Assembly (NCBI GenBank): GCA_025210235.1
Contig: JAOASG010000037.1
Location: 1 to 64,000 of the forward strand
Length of the DNA stretch: 64,000 nucleotides
Origin: Vallitalea sp.
GTDB taxonomy: Bacteria; Bacillota; Clostridia; Lachnospirales; Vallitaleaceae
Direction: 5' to 3'
Each line of letters opens with the position of its first letter. Position 1 is the first letter of the stretch. The notes below the pieces were generated by a model. That model did not search any database. It was given only the letters and a program-made list of their open reading frames with translations, and was not told where the DNA came from. Of the stretch, positions 37,477 to 47,097 are shown in pieces. The position numbers were made by a program, and so were the translations under genes.

Positions 37477-39036
37477 TTATACTGTTGACATATCTAGTAA
37501 TTCAGGCTTCAAGGTATGAGCCACATCAGAGTCAGCCAAAACAATAAGAAAATCACCTGCATATATTTTATATTCACCATTAGGAATAAGTTCTTTCTCT
37601 CCACGTTTAATGCCTACAACAAGACAATTATTTGGCCAGGTTATATTTTTTATTTTTTTATGTTCAATTTCTGAGCCAAACATGACAGGTACTTCTAAAA
37701 TAACTTTTTCATCAGTTGCATTTTTTAACCAATTACCTTTTTTGTTTTTTAATAGACGTTCTAATAATATGTCATAAATAGCACCTGAGTTTAGTATATC
37801 TGTTACAATCTGAGCAACTAAACAAATTGTAATTAGTGGTAGTAGGTGATTAAAAGATCCGGTCATTTCTGTAACTAAAATACTACCTGTTATTGGTGCT
37901 TTTACAATAGCTGTGAAATAAGCTCCCATAGCTAATGTTATAAAGTTAAGGATATAAGTTGAATCAATTCCTATTAGATCAACACAAACTTGCCCAAAAC
38001 CTTTACCTATAAGTGCACCAAGTACTAGTACAGGTAGGAAAATTCCACCTGGTACACCAGAACCATAGCATATTACAGTAAATAATAGTTTAGATACGAA
38101 AAGAATGCAAATAATTCGTAGTAACATATTACTTCCTGTCAATGATACAATAAGGTCATGCCCTCCACCTAGAATATCTGGTATTGTAAATGCAATAATT
38201 CCTGATAAAACAAGAGGTATTATTGGTTTAAGCAGATAATGAATTTTACTATTACCATCGATATATGTCGATGCTAATACTAGTAATTTATTAAATACAC
38301 ACCCTAATATAGCAGCAACAATCCCTAATAAAATTATTAAACCGTAGTATTTAAGAGGTAATACACTAAGGTTAGTAAAATCAAATATAGGGGTTAAACC
38401 AAAAAAATTACTTGATATAAAGTCAGCAGTTATAGATGCACCCATTGCACACATAAGTATGACAGGTGAAAAATTTCGGTGTAGTTCCTCAAGAGAAAAT
38501 ATTACTCCTGCTAATGGCGCATTAAATGCTGTGGCTAATCCAGCACTAGCACCTGCTGTAACTAAATATTTTTCTTCTAGATGTAGACGTTTGAATACAC
38601 GACTAAATCCTAAACCTACAGTAGCTCCCATTTGAACAGAGGGGCCTTCTCGACCTAATGATAAGCCACATCCAATTGACAATATTCCACCAAAAAATTT
38701 TAAGATTAACTCTTTTAACCAATTAATATTAAGTTGCCTTACAAGAAATCCTTTGATTTGAGGGATACCGCTACCTTTAATCATAGGATATTTTTTTACT
38801 AACCAGCCTAAAAATAAACCTACAAGTATAAGAAAAGCAAACCATATTACTCGATACCCCACATTTGGTGTAATGAAGCTGTAGATATTTTTTCTTATTT
38901 TATCAGCATTACTTAAACATAATCGATATAGTACTATAATTATTCCCGATAATAATCCTACAAATATACCTTCTAATATAACTTTTAAATCCAATGTATA
39001 CCAATGATTTAATGTATTGGTTGTTTTGTTATTCAT
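37477..39036 (-). CDS. ClC-family chloride/proton antiporter with TrkA-C domain
   Basis: A 519-residue membrane protein with about 11 hydrophobic segments. The three ion-path signatures are GSGIPQ, GREGPSVQ (with the gating glutamate that marks Cl-/H+ antiport) and GGIFLPVL. The last 65 residues match a TrkA-C/RCK-C regulatory domain (CLVVGIKRGEKELIPNGEYKIYAGDFLIVL), which replaces the CBS pair of other bacterial ClCs. ATG 39036 has AAAGGTG upstream; a 20-residue longer reading lacks one. Probable role is anion/pH homeostasis. Ligand of the regulatory domain is unknown. Confidence 0.93.
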   Translation of the reverse strand: MNNKTTNTLNHWYTLDLKVILEGIFVGLLSGIIIVLYRLCLSNADKIRKNIYSFITPNVGYRVIWFAFLILVGLFLGWLVKKYPMIKGSGIPQIKGFLVRQLNINWLKELILKFFGGILSIGCGLSLGREGPSVQMGATVGLGFSRVFKRLHLEEKYLVTAGASAGLATAFNAPLAGVIFSLEELHRNFSPVILMCAMGASITADFISSNFFGLTPIFDFTNLSVLPLKYYGLIILLGIVAAILGCVFNKLLVLASTYIDGNSKIHYLLKPIIPLVLSGIIAFTIPDILGGGHDLIVSLTGSNMLLRIICILFVSKLLFTVICYGSGVPGGIFLPVLVLGALIGKGFGQVCVDLIGIDSTYILNFITLAMGAYFTAIVKAPITGSILVTEMTGSFNHLLPLITICLVAQIVTDILNSGAIYDILLERLLKNKKGNWLKNATDEKVILEVPVMFGSEIEHKKIKNITWPNNCLVVGIKRGEKELIPNGEYKIYAGDFLIVLADSDVAHTLKPELLDMSTV

Positions 39037-39067
39037 AAAAAACACCTTTCCTTTGCAAACATTTGTT

Positions 39068-39096
39068 ATTATAGTGCGCATATTAATAATTGTCAA
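39068..39096 (-). promoter_or_regulatory. Consensus promoter of the ClC gene
   Basis: On the minus strand: TTGACA (39096-39091), 17-base spacer, TATAAT (39073-39068), 32 bases before the start codon. Confidence 0.85.
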
Positions 39097-39421
39097 ATAT
39101 TTCTTTAAGTACAGAAATTCAATAAATATTTAATTTTATTGTATATTTGTTAACAAAACTGGTTGTATTATTAATAACTATTTTATGATATTCCTATAAT
39201 TTAAAGATAAAAATAATAGTATAATTAATTTTAGTATAACTATTTAATATTTAAGAGGATATTTTTAGTACAACTTATTTGCAAAAATTATACATAATTT
39301 AAATAATACATTTAAGAGGAATTTAGTAATTAGTGGAGTATATAATAATTATAAAGTAATTTTTATCTCATGATGCAGTTGCTTTTCTAAAATAATTTTT
39401 AGATGAAAAGGTGGAAATTAT
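39097..39421. other. AT-rich divergent intergenic region
   Basis: About 325 bases between the ClC promoter and dgt. I see no open frame, stable hairpin or convincing plus-strand promoter; the only clear element is AAAGGTGGA before the dgt start. Confidence 0.45.
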
Positions 39422-40438
39422 ATGACCGATTGTTTAAGAAAACAACAAGAGAACTTAGAAGATATAACGTTAAATAAATATGCAACAAAAAGTAAAAATT
39501 CAATAGGTAGAGATGTTAATGAAGAACCTTGTGATATTAGGACGGAATTTCAGAGAGATAGAGATAGAATTATTCACTCAAAAGCGTTTAGACGGTTAAA
39601 ACATAAAACTCAGGTATTTATTTCTCCTGAAGGTGATCATTATAGAACAAGATTAACACATACATTAGAGGTAGCTCAGATTTCAAGAACAATTGCTAGA
39701 GCAATTAGAGTAAATGAGGATTTAACGGAAGCAATAGCATTAGGGCATGATTTAGGGCATACTCCCTTTGGACATGCTGGAGAATTTGCTCTAAATGAAG
39801 TTTGCCCATTTGGGTTTAAGCATAATGAGCAAAGTATTAGAGCAGTTGAAAAATTAGAGCGTAAAGGTAAAGGTCTTAATTTAACATGGGAAGTGAGAGA
39901 TGGTATTATTAACCATTCGACAGCGGGTAAACCAAATACATTAGAAGGTAAAATTGTAAGACTATCAGATAAAATAGCATACATAAATCATGATATAGAT
40001 GATGCAATAAGAGCAAGGATTCTTAGCCAAAATGATTTGCCAAAAGAATATACTAGTATATTAGGAATAACTTCAAGAGATAGAATAAATAATATGATAC
40101 ATGATATTGTAAGAAATAGTATGAATAAAAACGATATAATTATGAGTGAAGATATAAAAAAAGCAATGAATAATCTTAGAAGTTTTATGTTCAAAAATGT
40201 ATATATAGGATCAAAAGCAAAAGAGCACGAATTAAAAGCTCATAATATGCTTAAACAATTATATGAATATTTTATTATAAATAGAGATTTATTACCTGAT
40301 GAATATAAAAAAATGATTTCTAATAAGTCTGAACCATTAGAAAGAGTTGTTTGTGATTACATTGCAGGCATGACTGATAGATATTCAATTAACTTATTTT
40401 CTAAGATATTTATACCATCATCATGGAAAGAGATATAA
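39422..40438 (+). CDS. dgt: Deoxyguanosinetriphosphate triphosphohydrolase-like protein
   Basis: HD-domain dNTP triphosphohydrolase of 338 residues that would control dNTP pools. The N-terminal FRRLKHKTQVFISPEGDHYRTRLTHTLEVAQI supplies the first metal histidine, ALGHDLGHTPFGHAGE holds the HD pair, and RLSDKIAYINHDIDDAI the final aspartate. The length fits the short class-2 branch common in Clostridia. It lies upstream of dnaG and rpoD, a frequent arrangement in Clostridia. Confidence 0.93.
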   Translation: MTDCLRKQQENLEDITLNKYATKSKNSIGRDVNEEPCDIRTEFQRDRDRIIHSKAFRRLKHKTQVFISPEGDHYRTRLTHTLEVAQISRTIARAIRVNEDLTEAIALGHDLGHTPFGHAGEFALNEVCPFGFKHNEQSIRAVEKLERKGKGLNLTWEVRDGIINHSTAGKPNTLEGKIVRLSDKIAYINHDIDDAIRARILSQNDLPKEYTSILGITSRDRINNMIHDIVRNSMNKNDIIMSEDIKKAMNNLRSFMFKNVYIGSKAKEHELKAHNMLKQLYEYFIINRDLLPDEYKKMISNKSEPLERVVCDYIAGMTDRYSINLFSKIFIPSSWKEI

Positions 40439-40658
40439 ATGCCTTTTATTATTTTTAATATAAGTATATAAATACTATTTGTTAATTAATCATAATGAGA
40501 ATTAATTGATTTAAATAAAGTTATATTTTTTTAAAGGAATTTATAAAAACATGTCGAAAATTAATAGAGTATGAAAATAAAAATATACTAGACTTTCAAT
40601 TTTTAGTAATAGAAAAATCATATAAAATGTGTTAACTTAAAGGAGTTTTTATTTTAAT

Positions 40659-42431
40659 ATGTATTATCCAGAAGAATTAATAGAGGAGATAAGAATTCAA
40701 AATGACATTGTTGATGTTATTTCAACATATGTACAATTAAATAAAAAAGGAAATACTTATTTTGGATTATGTCCATTTCATAACGAAAAAACTCCATCTT
40801 TCTCAGTAAGTAGTGATAAACAAATGTATTATTGCTTTGGCTGTGGTGCTGGGGGTAATGTCTATACATTTATTATGGAGTATGAAAATTATTCATTTAT
40901 AGAAGCAGTAAAACATTTAGCAGATAGAGTACATATTACTCTTCCAACAGTTAAAATGTCTGATGAAGCTAAACAAAAAATGGATTTTAAACATCAATTA
41001 ATTGAGATTAACAAAGTTGCTGCTAGGTATTTTTATTATCAATTAAAATCAGATAAAGGAAAAACAGTAAATGAGTATCTAATAAAAAGAGGCATTAGTG
41101 AAGAGATACAAAAAAAATTTGGACTAGGGTATTCTAACATTTATAGAAATGATTTATATAAATATCTAAGTGAACGATATAGCAAAAAAGTAATTAGTGA
41201 ATCTGGGTTAGTTATTCAAGAAAAAAATACTCCAGGAGATTTTTATGACCGTTTCTGGAATCGCCTTATGTTTCCCATATTTGATGTACATAATAGAGTT
41301 ATAGGATTTGGAGGACGTGTACTAGGTAATTTTACACCTAAATACCTTAATTCGCCTGAAACAAAACTCTTCGATAAAAGACGTAATCTATATGGACTTA
41401 ATTTAGCTCGTACATCTAGAGAAGATTATATTATAATTGTTGAAGGATATATGGATGTTATTTCTTTATATCAATCAGGAATAACTAATGTAGTTGCTTC
41501 TCTTGGAACAGCATTTACTGTTGAACAAGGAGCATTATTAAAAAGATATACAGATAACGTCATAATATCTTATGATAGTGATGGGGCAGGGAAAAAAGCT
41601 ACACATAGAGCTATTCCGATATTAAAATCAGCAGGTCTATCTGTGCGAGTTTTAAGAATAGAAAAATATAAGGACCCTGATGAATTTATAAAAAACGAAG
41701 GTAAAGAAGCTTTCAATAACTTAATTGAAAAAGCTATATCAGGAGTAATGTTTGAAGTTGAAGAACTTGAAATTAAATATAATTTAAATGATCCTGATAG
41801 TAGGACTAAATTTCATAATGAAGTAGCAGATAAGTTATTGGTTATAGAAAGTGAATTGGAAAGAGATAATTATTTAGAAGCAATTGCAAAAAAGTATAAT
41901 ACAAAAAAAACACTATTAGAAAAATTAGTTATTGAAAAAGGTAAAAACAAAGGTATTGTAACATCAAGACAAAATGTAGTAATTACTAATAAAGAAAAAA
42001 CAAAAAATTCAGAAGATGGAATAATATTAGCACAAATGAGTATATTAACATTAGTTGCAAATAGTTATGATATCTATTTAGCGGTGAGAAAACATTTAGA
42101 TACAAAAGAGTTTCTTGATGAGCTTTATAGAAAAGTTGCTAAAGAGGTTTATAAGGCGTATGAAGATAATAGAAAAGTTGAATGTGCTGTTATTATAAAT
42201 AAATTTATGGAACTAGAAGAACAAAATAAAGTAGCAAGAATATTTAATAAAAAAATATCTTTTGAAAACAAATTACAATTAGAAAGAATAATTAACGACA
42301 GTATTAAATTATTAAAAGGTGCGTATATTGATACAAAATCTCGTACAATAAACAATACTAATGATCTACAAAAACTTATTTTAGCTAAAAGAGAATTACA
42401 AGAATTGCATATATCTCTTAAGGATGGTTAG
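40659..42431 (+). CDS. dnaG: DNA primase
   Basis: Makes RNA primers at the replication fork; 590 residues, normal. A CHC2 zinc finger (CPFHNEKTPSFSV...YYCFGCGAGG, residues about 38-65), a TOPRIM core (IIIVEGYMDVISLYQSG and SYDSDGAGKKA, about 255-320) and a C-terminal helicase-binding region are visible. AAAGGAG precedes the ATG. rpoD follows after 35 bases, forming the macromolecular synthesis operon. Confidence 0.97.
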   Translation: MYYPEELIEEIRIQNDIVDVISTYVQLNKKGNTYFGLCPFHNEKTPSFSVSSDKQMYYCFGCGAGGNVYTFIMEYENYSFIEAVKHLADRVHITLPTVKMSDEAKQKMDFKHQLIEINKVAARYFYYQLKSDKGKTVNEYLIKRGISEEIQKKFGLGYSNIYRNDLYKYLSERYSKKVISESGLVIQEKNTPGDFYDRFWNRLMFPIFDVHNRVIGFGGRVLGNFTPKYLNSPETKLFDKRRNLYGLNLARTSREDYIIIVEGYMDVISLYQSGITNVVASLGTAFTVEQGALLKRYTDNVIISYDSDGAGKKATHRAIPILKSAGLSVRVLRIEKYKDPDEFIKNEGKEAFNNLIEKAISGVMFEVEELEIKYNLNDPDSRTKFHNEVADKLLVIESELERDNYLEAIAKKYNTKKTLLEKLVIEKGKNKGIVTSRQNVVITNKEKTKNSEDGIILAQMSILTLVANSYDIYLAVRKHLDTKEFLDELYRKVAKEVYKAYEDNRKVECAVIINKFMELEEQNKVARIFNKKISFENKLQLERIINDSIKLLKGAYIDTKSRTINNTNDLQKLILAKRELQELHISLKDG

Positions 42432-42466
42432 ACTAGTAAACACAAAGAAAGGATGGATTCTAGATT

Positions 42467-43543
42467 ATGGCGAATGAAGAGAATTTAAGTAAGTTTGAAG
42501 AGAAGATGAAAGCCTTAATTGACTTGGCCAAAAAAAAGAAAAATGTTCTTGAATATAAAGAGATTGAGGAACATTTCGGTGATATGGTTAATAATGATGA
42601 TAACATTGAAATTGTATATGATATATTAGAAAAAGCAGGTATTGATGTACTAGGTTTAATTGAAGAAGAGGAAGAACCTGCAAAAGAATTAGATTTATCT
42701 TTACCTGAAGGACTTAACATTGATGATCCTGTAAGAATGTATTTAAAAGAAATAGGAAAGGTACCACTTTTATCAGCTGAAGAAGAAGTAGATCTAGCTA
42801 TGAGAATGGAAGCAGGAGATCAAGAAGCCAAGAAAAAATTAGCAGAGGCTAACTTAAGACTGGTTGTTAGTATTGCTAAACGTTATGTAGGACGTGGTAT
42901 GTTATTTCTTGATCTTATCCAAGAAGGAAATCTTGGGCTTATTAAAGCAGTTGAGAAGTTTGATTATAGAAAAGGATACAAGTTTAGTACTTATGCAACT
43001 TGGTGGATTAGACAAGCAATTACAAGAGCTATAGCTGATCAAGCCAGAACAATTAGAATACCTGTTCATATGGTGGAAACTATTAATAAATTAATAAGGG
43101 TTTCAAGACAATTATTACAAGAATTAGGTAGAGAACCTGTACCAGAAGAAATAGCAGAAGAATTAGACATGCCTGTTGATAAGGTAAGAGAAATACTAAA
43201 GATTTCTCAAGAACCTGTTTCTCTTGAAACACCTATAGGGGAAGAAGAAGATAGCCACCTTGGAGATTTTATTCAAGATGAGAATGTACCAATTCCAGCA
43301 GATGCTGCTGCTTTTACATTATTAAAAGAGCAATTAGTAGATGTACTTGATACGTTAACAGATAGAGAACAAAAAGTTCTTAGATTAAGGTTTGGACTAG
43401 ATGATGGAAGAGCTCGAACATTAGAAGAAGTTGGAAAAGTATTTAATGTTACTCGTGAAAGAATTAGACAGATAGAAGCAAAAGCCCTTAGAAAATTAAG
43501 ACATCCTAGTAGAAGCAGAAAGCTAAAGGATTATTTAGAATAA
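42467..43543 (+). CDS. rpoD: RNA polymerase sigma factor, primary (sigma-70/SigA)
   Basis: Housekeeping sigma factor of 358 residues, the size of clostridial SigA. Region 1.1-like start, region 1.2 ([26 protein letters not shown]), region 2 ([37 protein letters not shown] and [20 protein letters not shown]), region 3 and region 4.2 ([28 protein letters not shown]) are all clear. It explains the many TTGACA/TATAAT promoters here. A terminator follows immediately. Confidence 0.98.
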   Translation: MANEENLSKFEEKMKALIDLAKKKKNVLEYKEIEEHFGDMVNNDDNIEIVYDILEKAGIDVLGLIEEEEEPAKELDLSLPEGLNIDDPVRMYLKEIGKVPLLSAEEEVDLAMRMEAGDQEAKKKLAEANLRLVVSIAKRYVGRGMLFLDLIQEGNLGLIKAVEKFDYRKGYKFSTYATWWIRQAITRAIADQARTIRIPVHMVETINKLIRVSRQLLQELGREPVPEEIAEELDMPVDKVREILKISQEPVSLETPIGEEEDSHLGDFIQDENVPIPADAAAFTLLKEQLVDVLDTLTDREQKVLRLRFGLDDGRARTLEEVGKVFNVTRERIRQIEAKALRKLRHPSRSRKLKDYLE

Positions 43544-43549
43544 TTATTT

Positions 43550-43597
43550 TCACCACATTAATGTACGATTGTTGTACTTTAAGTGGTGATTTTTCTC
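43550..43597 (+). terminator. Terminator after rpoD
   Basis: TCACCAC (43550-43556) pairs with GTGGTGA (43583-43589); an inner TTAATGTAC/GTACTTTAA pairing extends the stem. Followed by TTTTTCTCTTTT. Confidence 0.85.
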
Positions 43598-43645
43598 TTT
43601 TACTGTATATACTCTTATTTACTTTAATTTTCGCAGGAGGTTAGT

Positions 43646-44335
43646 ATGGAAATATCTAATAGATTAAAAGCTATAAGCGAAATGGTGGATGATGGTTCGA
43701 TTATAGGAGATATTGGGACAGATCATGGGTATATTCCTATTTATCTTGCAAAGCATAGTAGAATCAAGCACGCTATAGCTTGTGACATTAATAAAGAACC
43801 ACTAGAAATAGCAAAAAAAAATATTAAAAATCATAACGTAGAAGAATATATTGAGACAAGGTTATCTAATGGGTTAGATAAAATAAATAGAAATGAAGTA
43901 GATACTATAATTATTGCTGGAATGGGCGGAATACTTATTAAAAACATACTTAGTTGTGGCAGTGATGTTATACAAACTGTTGATAAATTAATTTTATCAC
44001 CACAATCAGATATAGATTTGGTTAGAAAAAAAATACATGAATTAAATTTTAAAATTAGCGATGAAAGATTACTAAAAGATGGAGGCAAATATTATAATAT
44101 AATATGTGCAGTTAAGGGGCATGAAAAAAAATACAATACTATAGACTATAAATATGGTAAAATATTGATAGACAAAAGATCAACCATACTTAAAGAAAAA
44201 TTGTTATTGAAAAAAAACAAGTATACTAATTTAATATTAAATCTTCAAAAACAACAAACAGACAATGCTATTAAACGAAAAGATGAAATAATTATTGAGT
44301 TAGATACTATAAATGAGGTGTTAAAGTGTCTATAA
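43646..44335 (+). CDS. trmK: tRNA (adenine(22)-N(1))-methyltransferase
   Basis: SAM-dependent methyltransferase of the TrmK/YqfN family, 229 residues. The start MEISNRLKAISEMVDDGSIIGDIGTDHGYIPIYL contains motif I, and IIAGMGGILIKNIL and LILSPQSDIDLVR are the conserved later motifs. AGGAGG precedes the ATG. In many Firmicutes it follows rpoD and precedes a Nif3-like gene, as here; the next gene overlaps it by 10 bases. Confidence 0.94.
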   Translation: MEISNRLKAISEMVDDGSIIGDIGTDHGYIPIYLAKHSRIKHAIACDINKEPLEIAKKNIKNHNVEEYIETRLSNGLDKINRNEVDTIIIAGMGGILIKNILSCGSDVIQTVDKLILSPQSDIDLVRKKIHELNFKISDERLLKDGGKYYNIICAVKGHEKKYNTIDYKYGKILIDKRSTILKEKLLLKKNKYTNLILNLQKQQTDNAIKRKDEIIIELDTINEVLKCL

Positions 44336-45126
44336 AATGCATAAAAATAATTGAGAAATTTGATGAAATTGCATCACCAAGGTTAGCAGAAAATTGGGAT
44401 AATGTAGGTCTATTGGTAGGAGATTCTAATGCTAATATAAGTAAAATATTAGTTTCATTAGACGCGACTGATGAAGTTATTGATGAGGCAGTTAATAATC
44501 ATGTTGATATGATTATAACTCATCATCCAATTATTTTTAAAGGAATTAAAAAGATAAATACTGATACTGTTTTAGGAAAAAAAATAATAAAGTTAATTAA
44601 AAATGATATTTGTTTTTTTTGTGCACATACTAATTTGGATTCAGCTAGTGAAGGACTATCAACTTTATTAGCGAATAAGTTAGAAATAAAAGATAGCAAG
44701 ATTTTGGTGCAAAGTATTAATAATGACGAGATGAATTCATGTGGAATAGGACGAATAGGGACAATTAATGAAATGACATTAGATAAATTATGTTATTATG
44801 TTAAAGATAAGCTTGAATTAGAAAGTTTAAGAGTTATTGGCGATCTAGATAAAAGAATAAAAACAGTTTCAGTTAGTCCAGGTAGTTCGATGGAATTTGC
44901 GAAAGAAGCGTATAAAATGGGAGCAGATGTTTTTATAACAGGCGATATTAAATATCACGATGCTCAAGAATTTGAAGAAAAAGGTATGGCTCTTATTGAT
45001 GCAGGACATTTTGGAACAGAAAATATAGTTGTTCCTATGTTTGAGCATTATTTAGAAGATTGTTTTGGTAATGATATAGAAATTATTTCATCTACAAAGA
45101 GTAAAGATCCTTTTGCTACTTTGTAG
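44326..45126 (+). CDS. Nif3-like dinuclear metal centre protein (YqfO type, short form)
   Basis: A 266-residue Nif3/GTP-cyclohydrolase-I-type-2 fold protein forming hexameric rings with a dimetal site. Metal ligands are in ITHHPIIF, FCAHTNLDS and the C-terminal DAGHFGTE. It lacks the PII-like insertion found in the longer Bacillus YqfO. The start is GTG 44326 with GAGGTG just upstream, overlapping trmK. Physiological role not established. Confidence 0.92.
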   Translation: MSIKCIKIIEKFDEIASPRLAENWDNVGLLVGDSNANISKILVSLDATDEVIDEAVNNHVDMIITHHPIIFKGIKKINTDTVLGKKIIKLIKNDICFFCAHTNLDSASEGLSTLLANKLEIKDSKILVQSINNDEMNSCGIGRIGTINEMTLDKLCYYVKDKLELESLRVIGDLDKRIKTVSVSPGSSMEFAKEAYKMGADVFITGDIKYHDAQEFEEKGMALIDAGHFGTENIVVPMFEHYLEDCFGNDIEIISSTKSKDPFATL

Positions 45127-45157
45127 GAAAGTGTTACGAAAATAGCTAGTAGTTTCT

Positions 45158-45270
45158 GCGGATATGGTATAGGGTAATATTCCGTCAGCAGATTAAACGT
45201 CCATGTTTAAACAGCTGAACTCGCCGTCCATGGCTCGCTGCTTCATATTACTTACCATATCCGCTAGGCT
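45158..45270. repeat. Palindromic intergenic repeat element
   Basis: Outer arms GCGGATATGGTA (45158-45169) and TACCATATCCGC (45253-45264) are perfect inverted repeats; next come GTAATAT/ATATTAC (45174-45180/45245-45251) and AGCAG/CTGCT. The centre holds TTAAAC/GTTTAA (45193-45198/45205-45210) and the word CGTCCATG twice. The centre is more GC-rich than the flanks. An 18-base piece of its right end recurs at 56657-56674, so it is a dispersed repeat. Confidence 0.85.
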
Positions 45271-45305
45271 CATTATAATCTATTATAAAAACGGGGGTAT
45301 TACTT

Positions 45306-46970
45306 ATGAGTAACTTAGTAGAAATAGTTTTTCCAGATGGAAGAAAAAGACATGTTGAAAAAGGCATTTCGTTATTAGAATTTAGCAAGAGTTATCAAAA
45401 AGAATTCAAATCACCAATAGTACTAGCTCTTATGAATAATAAGTTGAAAGAATTAAGAAGTCATATAAATGAAGACTGTACACTTGAATTTTTGGATTTA
45501 ACAAACAAAGATGGCTATAGAACTTATTTAAGAAGTGTTTCTTTCTTAATGATTAAATCAGTTTATGATATTTTAGGAAAAGAGCCTTCTAACAAAGTAA
45601 TAATTCATTATTCTTTAAGTCGAGGATTTTATTGTGAGCTAAAAGGTCATGAAGTAAATGAAGATTTTTTACATACTCTAAAGGAGAAAATGGATGAGTT
45701 GGTTGAAAGAGATATTACAATTGAGAAAAGAACAGTAAGCCTTAATAAAGCTATTGATATATTTAGAGATAATTTTATGGAAGATAAAGTTAGACTATTT
45801 AATTATAGGCGAGTATCTAATGTTAATTTATATCAAATAGAAGATTTTGAAGATTATTTTTATGGATATATGGTTCCTAGTACTGGTTATCTAAAGAATT
45901 ATGATTTACTAAAGTATCAAAATGGATTTATACTTCAATTTCAAAGTATGAATAAGCCTATGAAAGTTGCTCCTTTTACTGCACAGGAAAAACTATTTAA
46001 TACATTAAAAGAATCATCTGACTGGGGAGAAATAATGGATGTAGAAACAGTTGGAGCCCTTAATAATAAAATATCTGATGGTAAGATAAATGAACTTATT
46101 TTAATAGCAGAAGCATTGCAGGAAAAGAAAATTGCAGCTATAGCTGATACTATTATGAAAGATATTGATAAAAAGAAAATAATATTTATTGCAGGGCCAT
46201 CATCTTCAGGGAAAACAACCTTTGCACATAGGTTAGCAATACAATTAAGAGCAAATGGTTTGAAACCTCATCCTATATCAGTAGATAATTATTTTGTTAA
46301 TCGAGAGTTAACACCTAGAGATAAAAATGGAAATTATGATTTTGAATGTTTAGAAGCGCTTGATATAGAGCAATTTAATACTGATATGTTGAAATTGTTA
46401 GATGGAAAATCAGTAGAGATGCCTCATTTTAACTTTAAAATTGGAAAAAGAGAATATAATGGACAAATGCTTCAGTTAGAACAAAATGATTTATTAATTG
46501 TTGAAGGTATTCATTGCTTGAATGATAAGTTATCAGTAGGTATACCAAAAGAGAATATATTTAAGATATATATTAGTGCACTAACTCAATTAAATATTGA
46601 CGATCATAATAGAATACCTACAACAGATGCAAGATTAATTAGACGAATTATTAGAGATAACACTTATAGAGGTACCAATGCACAAAAAACTATAGCAATG
46701 TGGCCTTCAGTGCGAAAAGGAGAAGAATTATATATTTTCCCATATCAAGAAAAGGCAGATGTAATGTTTAATTCAGCTTTAGTGTATGAATTAGCTGTGC
46801 TTAAACAATATGCTGAACCATTATTATTTAGTATACCAAAAGATAAACCAGAATATATAGAAGCAAAGAGATTAATTAAATTCTTGGATTATTTTTTAGG
46901 TGTAAGTAGTGAAAAAATACCAAATAATTCTTTAATTAGAGAATTTGTTGGTGGAAGCTGTTTTAGATAG
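45306..46970 (+). CDS. TGS/SAD-uridine kinase fusion (nucleoside kinase)
   Basis: A 554-residue fusion. Residues about 1-65 form a TGS domain, the next part resembles the SAD-type editing domain of threonyl-tRNA synthetase (VIHYSLSRGFYCEL near 100), and the C-terminal half is a uridine kinase/phosphoribulokinase-like P-loop domain with FIAGPSSSGKTTFAHRLA near 299 and DNYFVNRELTPRD. The combination is known in Clostridia and Thermotogae and is usually annotated as nucleoside kinase. Whether the front half senses tRNA or a nucleotide is not known. GGGGGT precedes the ATG. Confidence 0.92.
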   Translation: MSNLVEIVFPDGRKRHVEKGISLLEFSKSYQKEFKSPIVLALMNNKLKELRSHINEDCTLEFLDLTNKDGYRTYLRSVSFLMIKSVYDILGKEPSNKVIIHYSLSRGFYCELKGHEVNEDFLHTLKEKMDELVERDITIEKRTVSLNKAIDIFRDNFMEDKVRLFNYRRVSNVNLYQIEDFEDYFYGYMVPSTGYLKNYDLLKYQNGFILQFQSMNKPMKVAPFTAQEKLFNTLKESSDWGEIMDVETVGALNNKISDGKINELILIAEALQEKKIAAIADTIMKDIDKKKIIFIAGPSSSGKTTFAHRLAIQLRANGLKPHPISVDNYFVNRELTPRDKNGNYDFECLEALDIEQFNTDMLKLLDGKSVEMPHFNFKIGKREYNGQMLQLEQNDLLIVEGIHCLNDKLSVGIPKENIFKIYISALTQLNIDDHNRIPTTDARLIRRIIRDNTYRGTNAQKTIAMWPSVRKGEELYIFPYQEKADVMFNSALVYELAVLKQYAEPLLFSIPKDKPEYIEAKRLIKFLDYFLGVSSEKIPNNSLIREFVGGSCFR

Positions 46971-46995
46971 CATAGACTCTTTGTTTTTACAATAT

Positions 46996-47097
46996 ACTAA
47001 ACCATCAGCATTAATATGAAATTAAAAAAGCATGGGGGATAAGTCTCCATAATGTCCATAAATACTCAAGCTCATTAATGCTCGATGGTTTAGTTTT
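46996..47097 (+). terminator. Large compound terminator hairpin
   Basis: CTAAACCATC (46997-47006) pairs with GATGGTTTAG (47084-47093), then GCATTAAT (47008-47015) with ATTAATGC (47074-47081), and T5 follows. The nearly 60-base internal segment contains a separate hairpin TGGGGGA/TCTCCA around 47034-47050. It ends the kinase gene and also lies downstream of the convergent histidine kinase gene. Confidence 0.75.
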
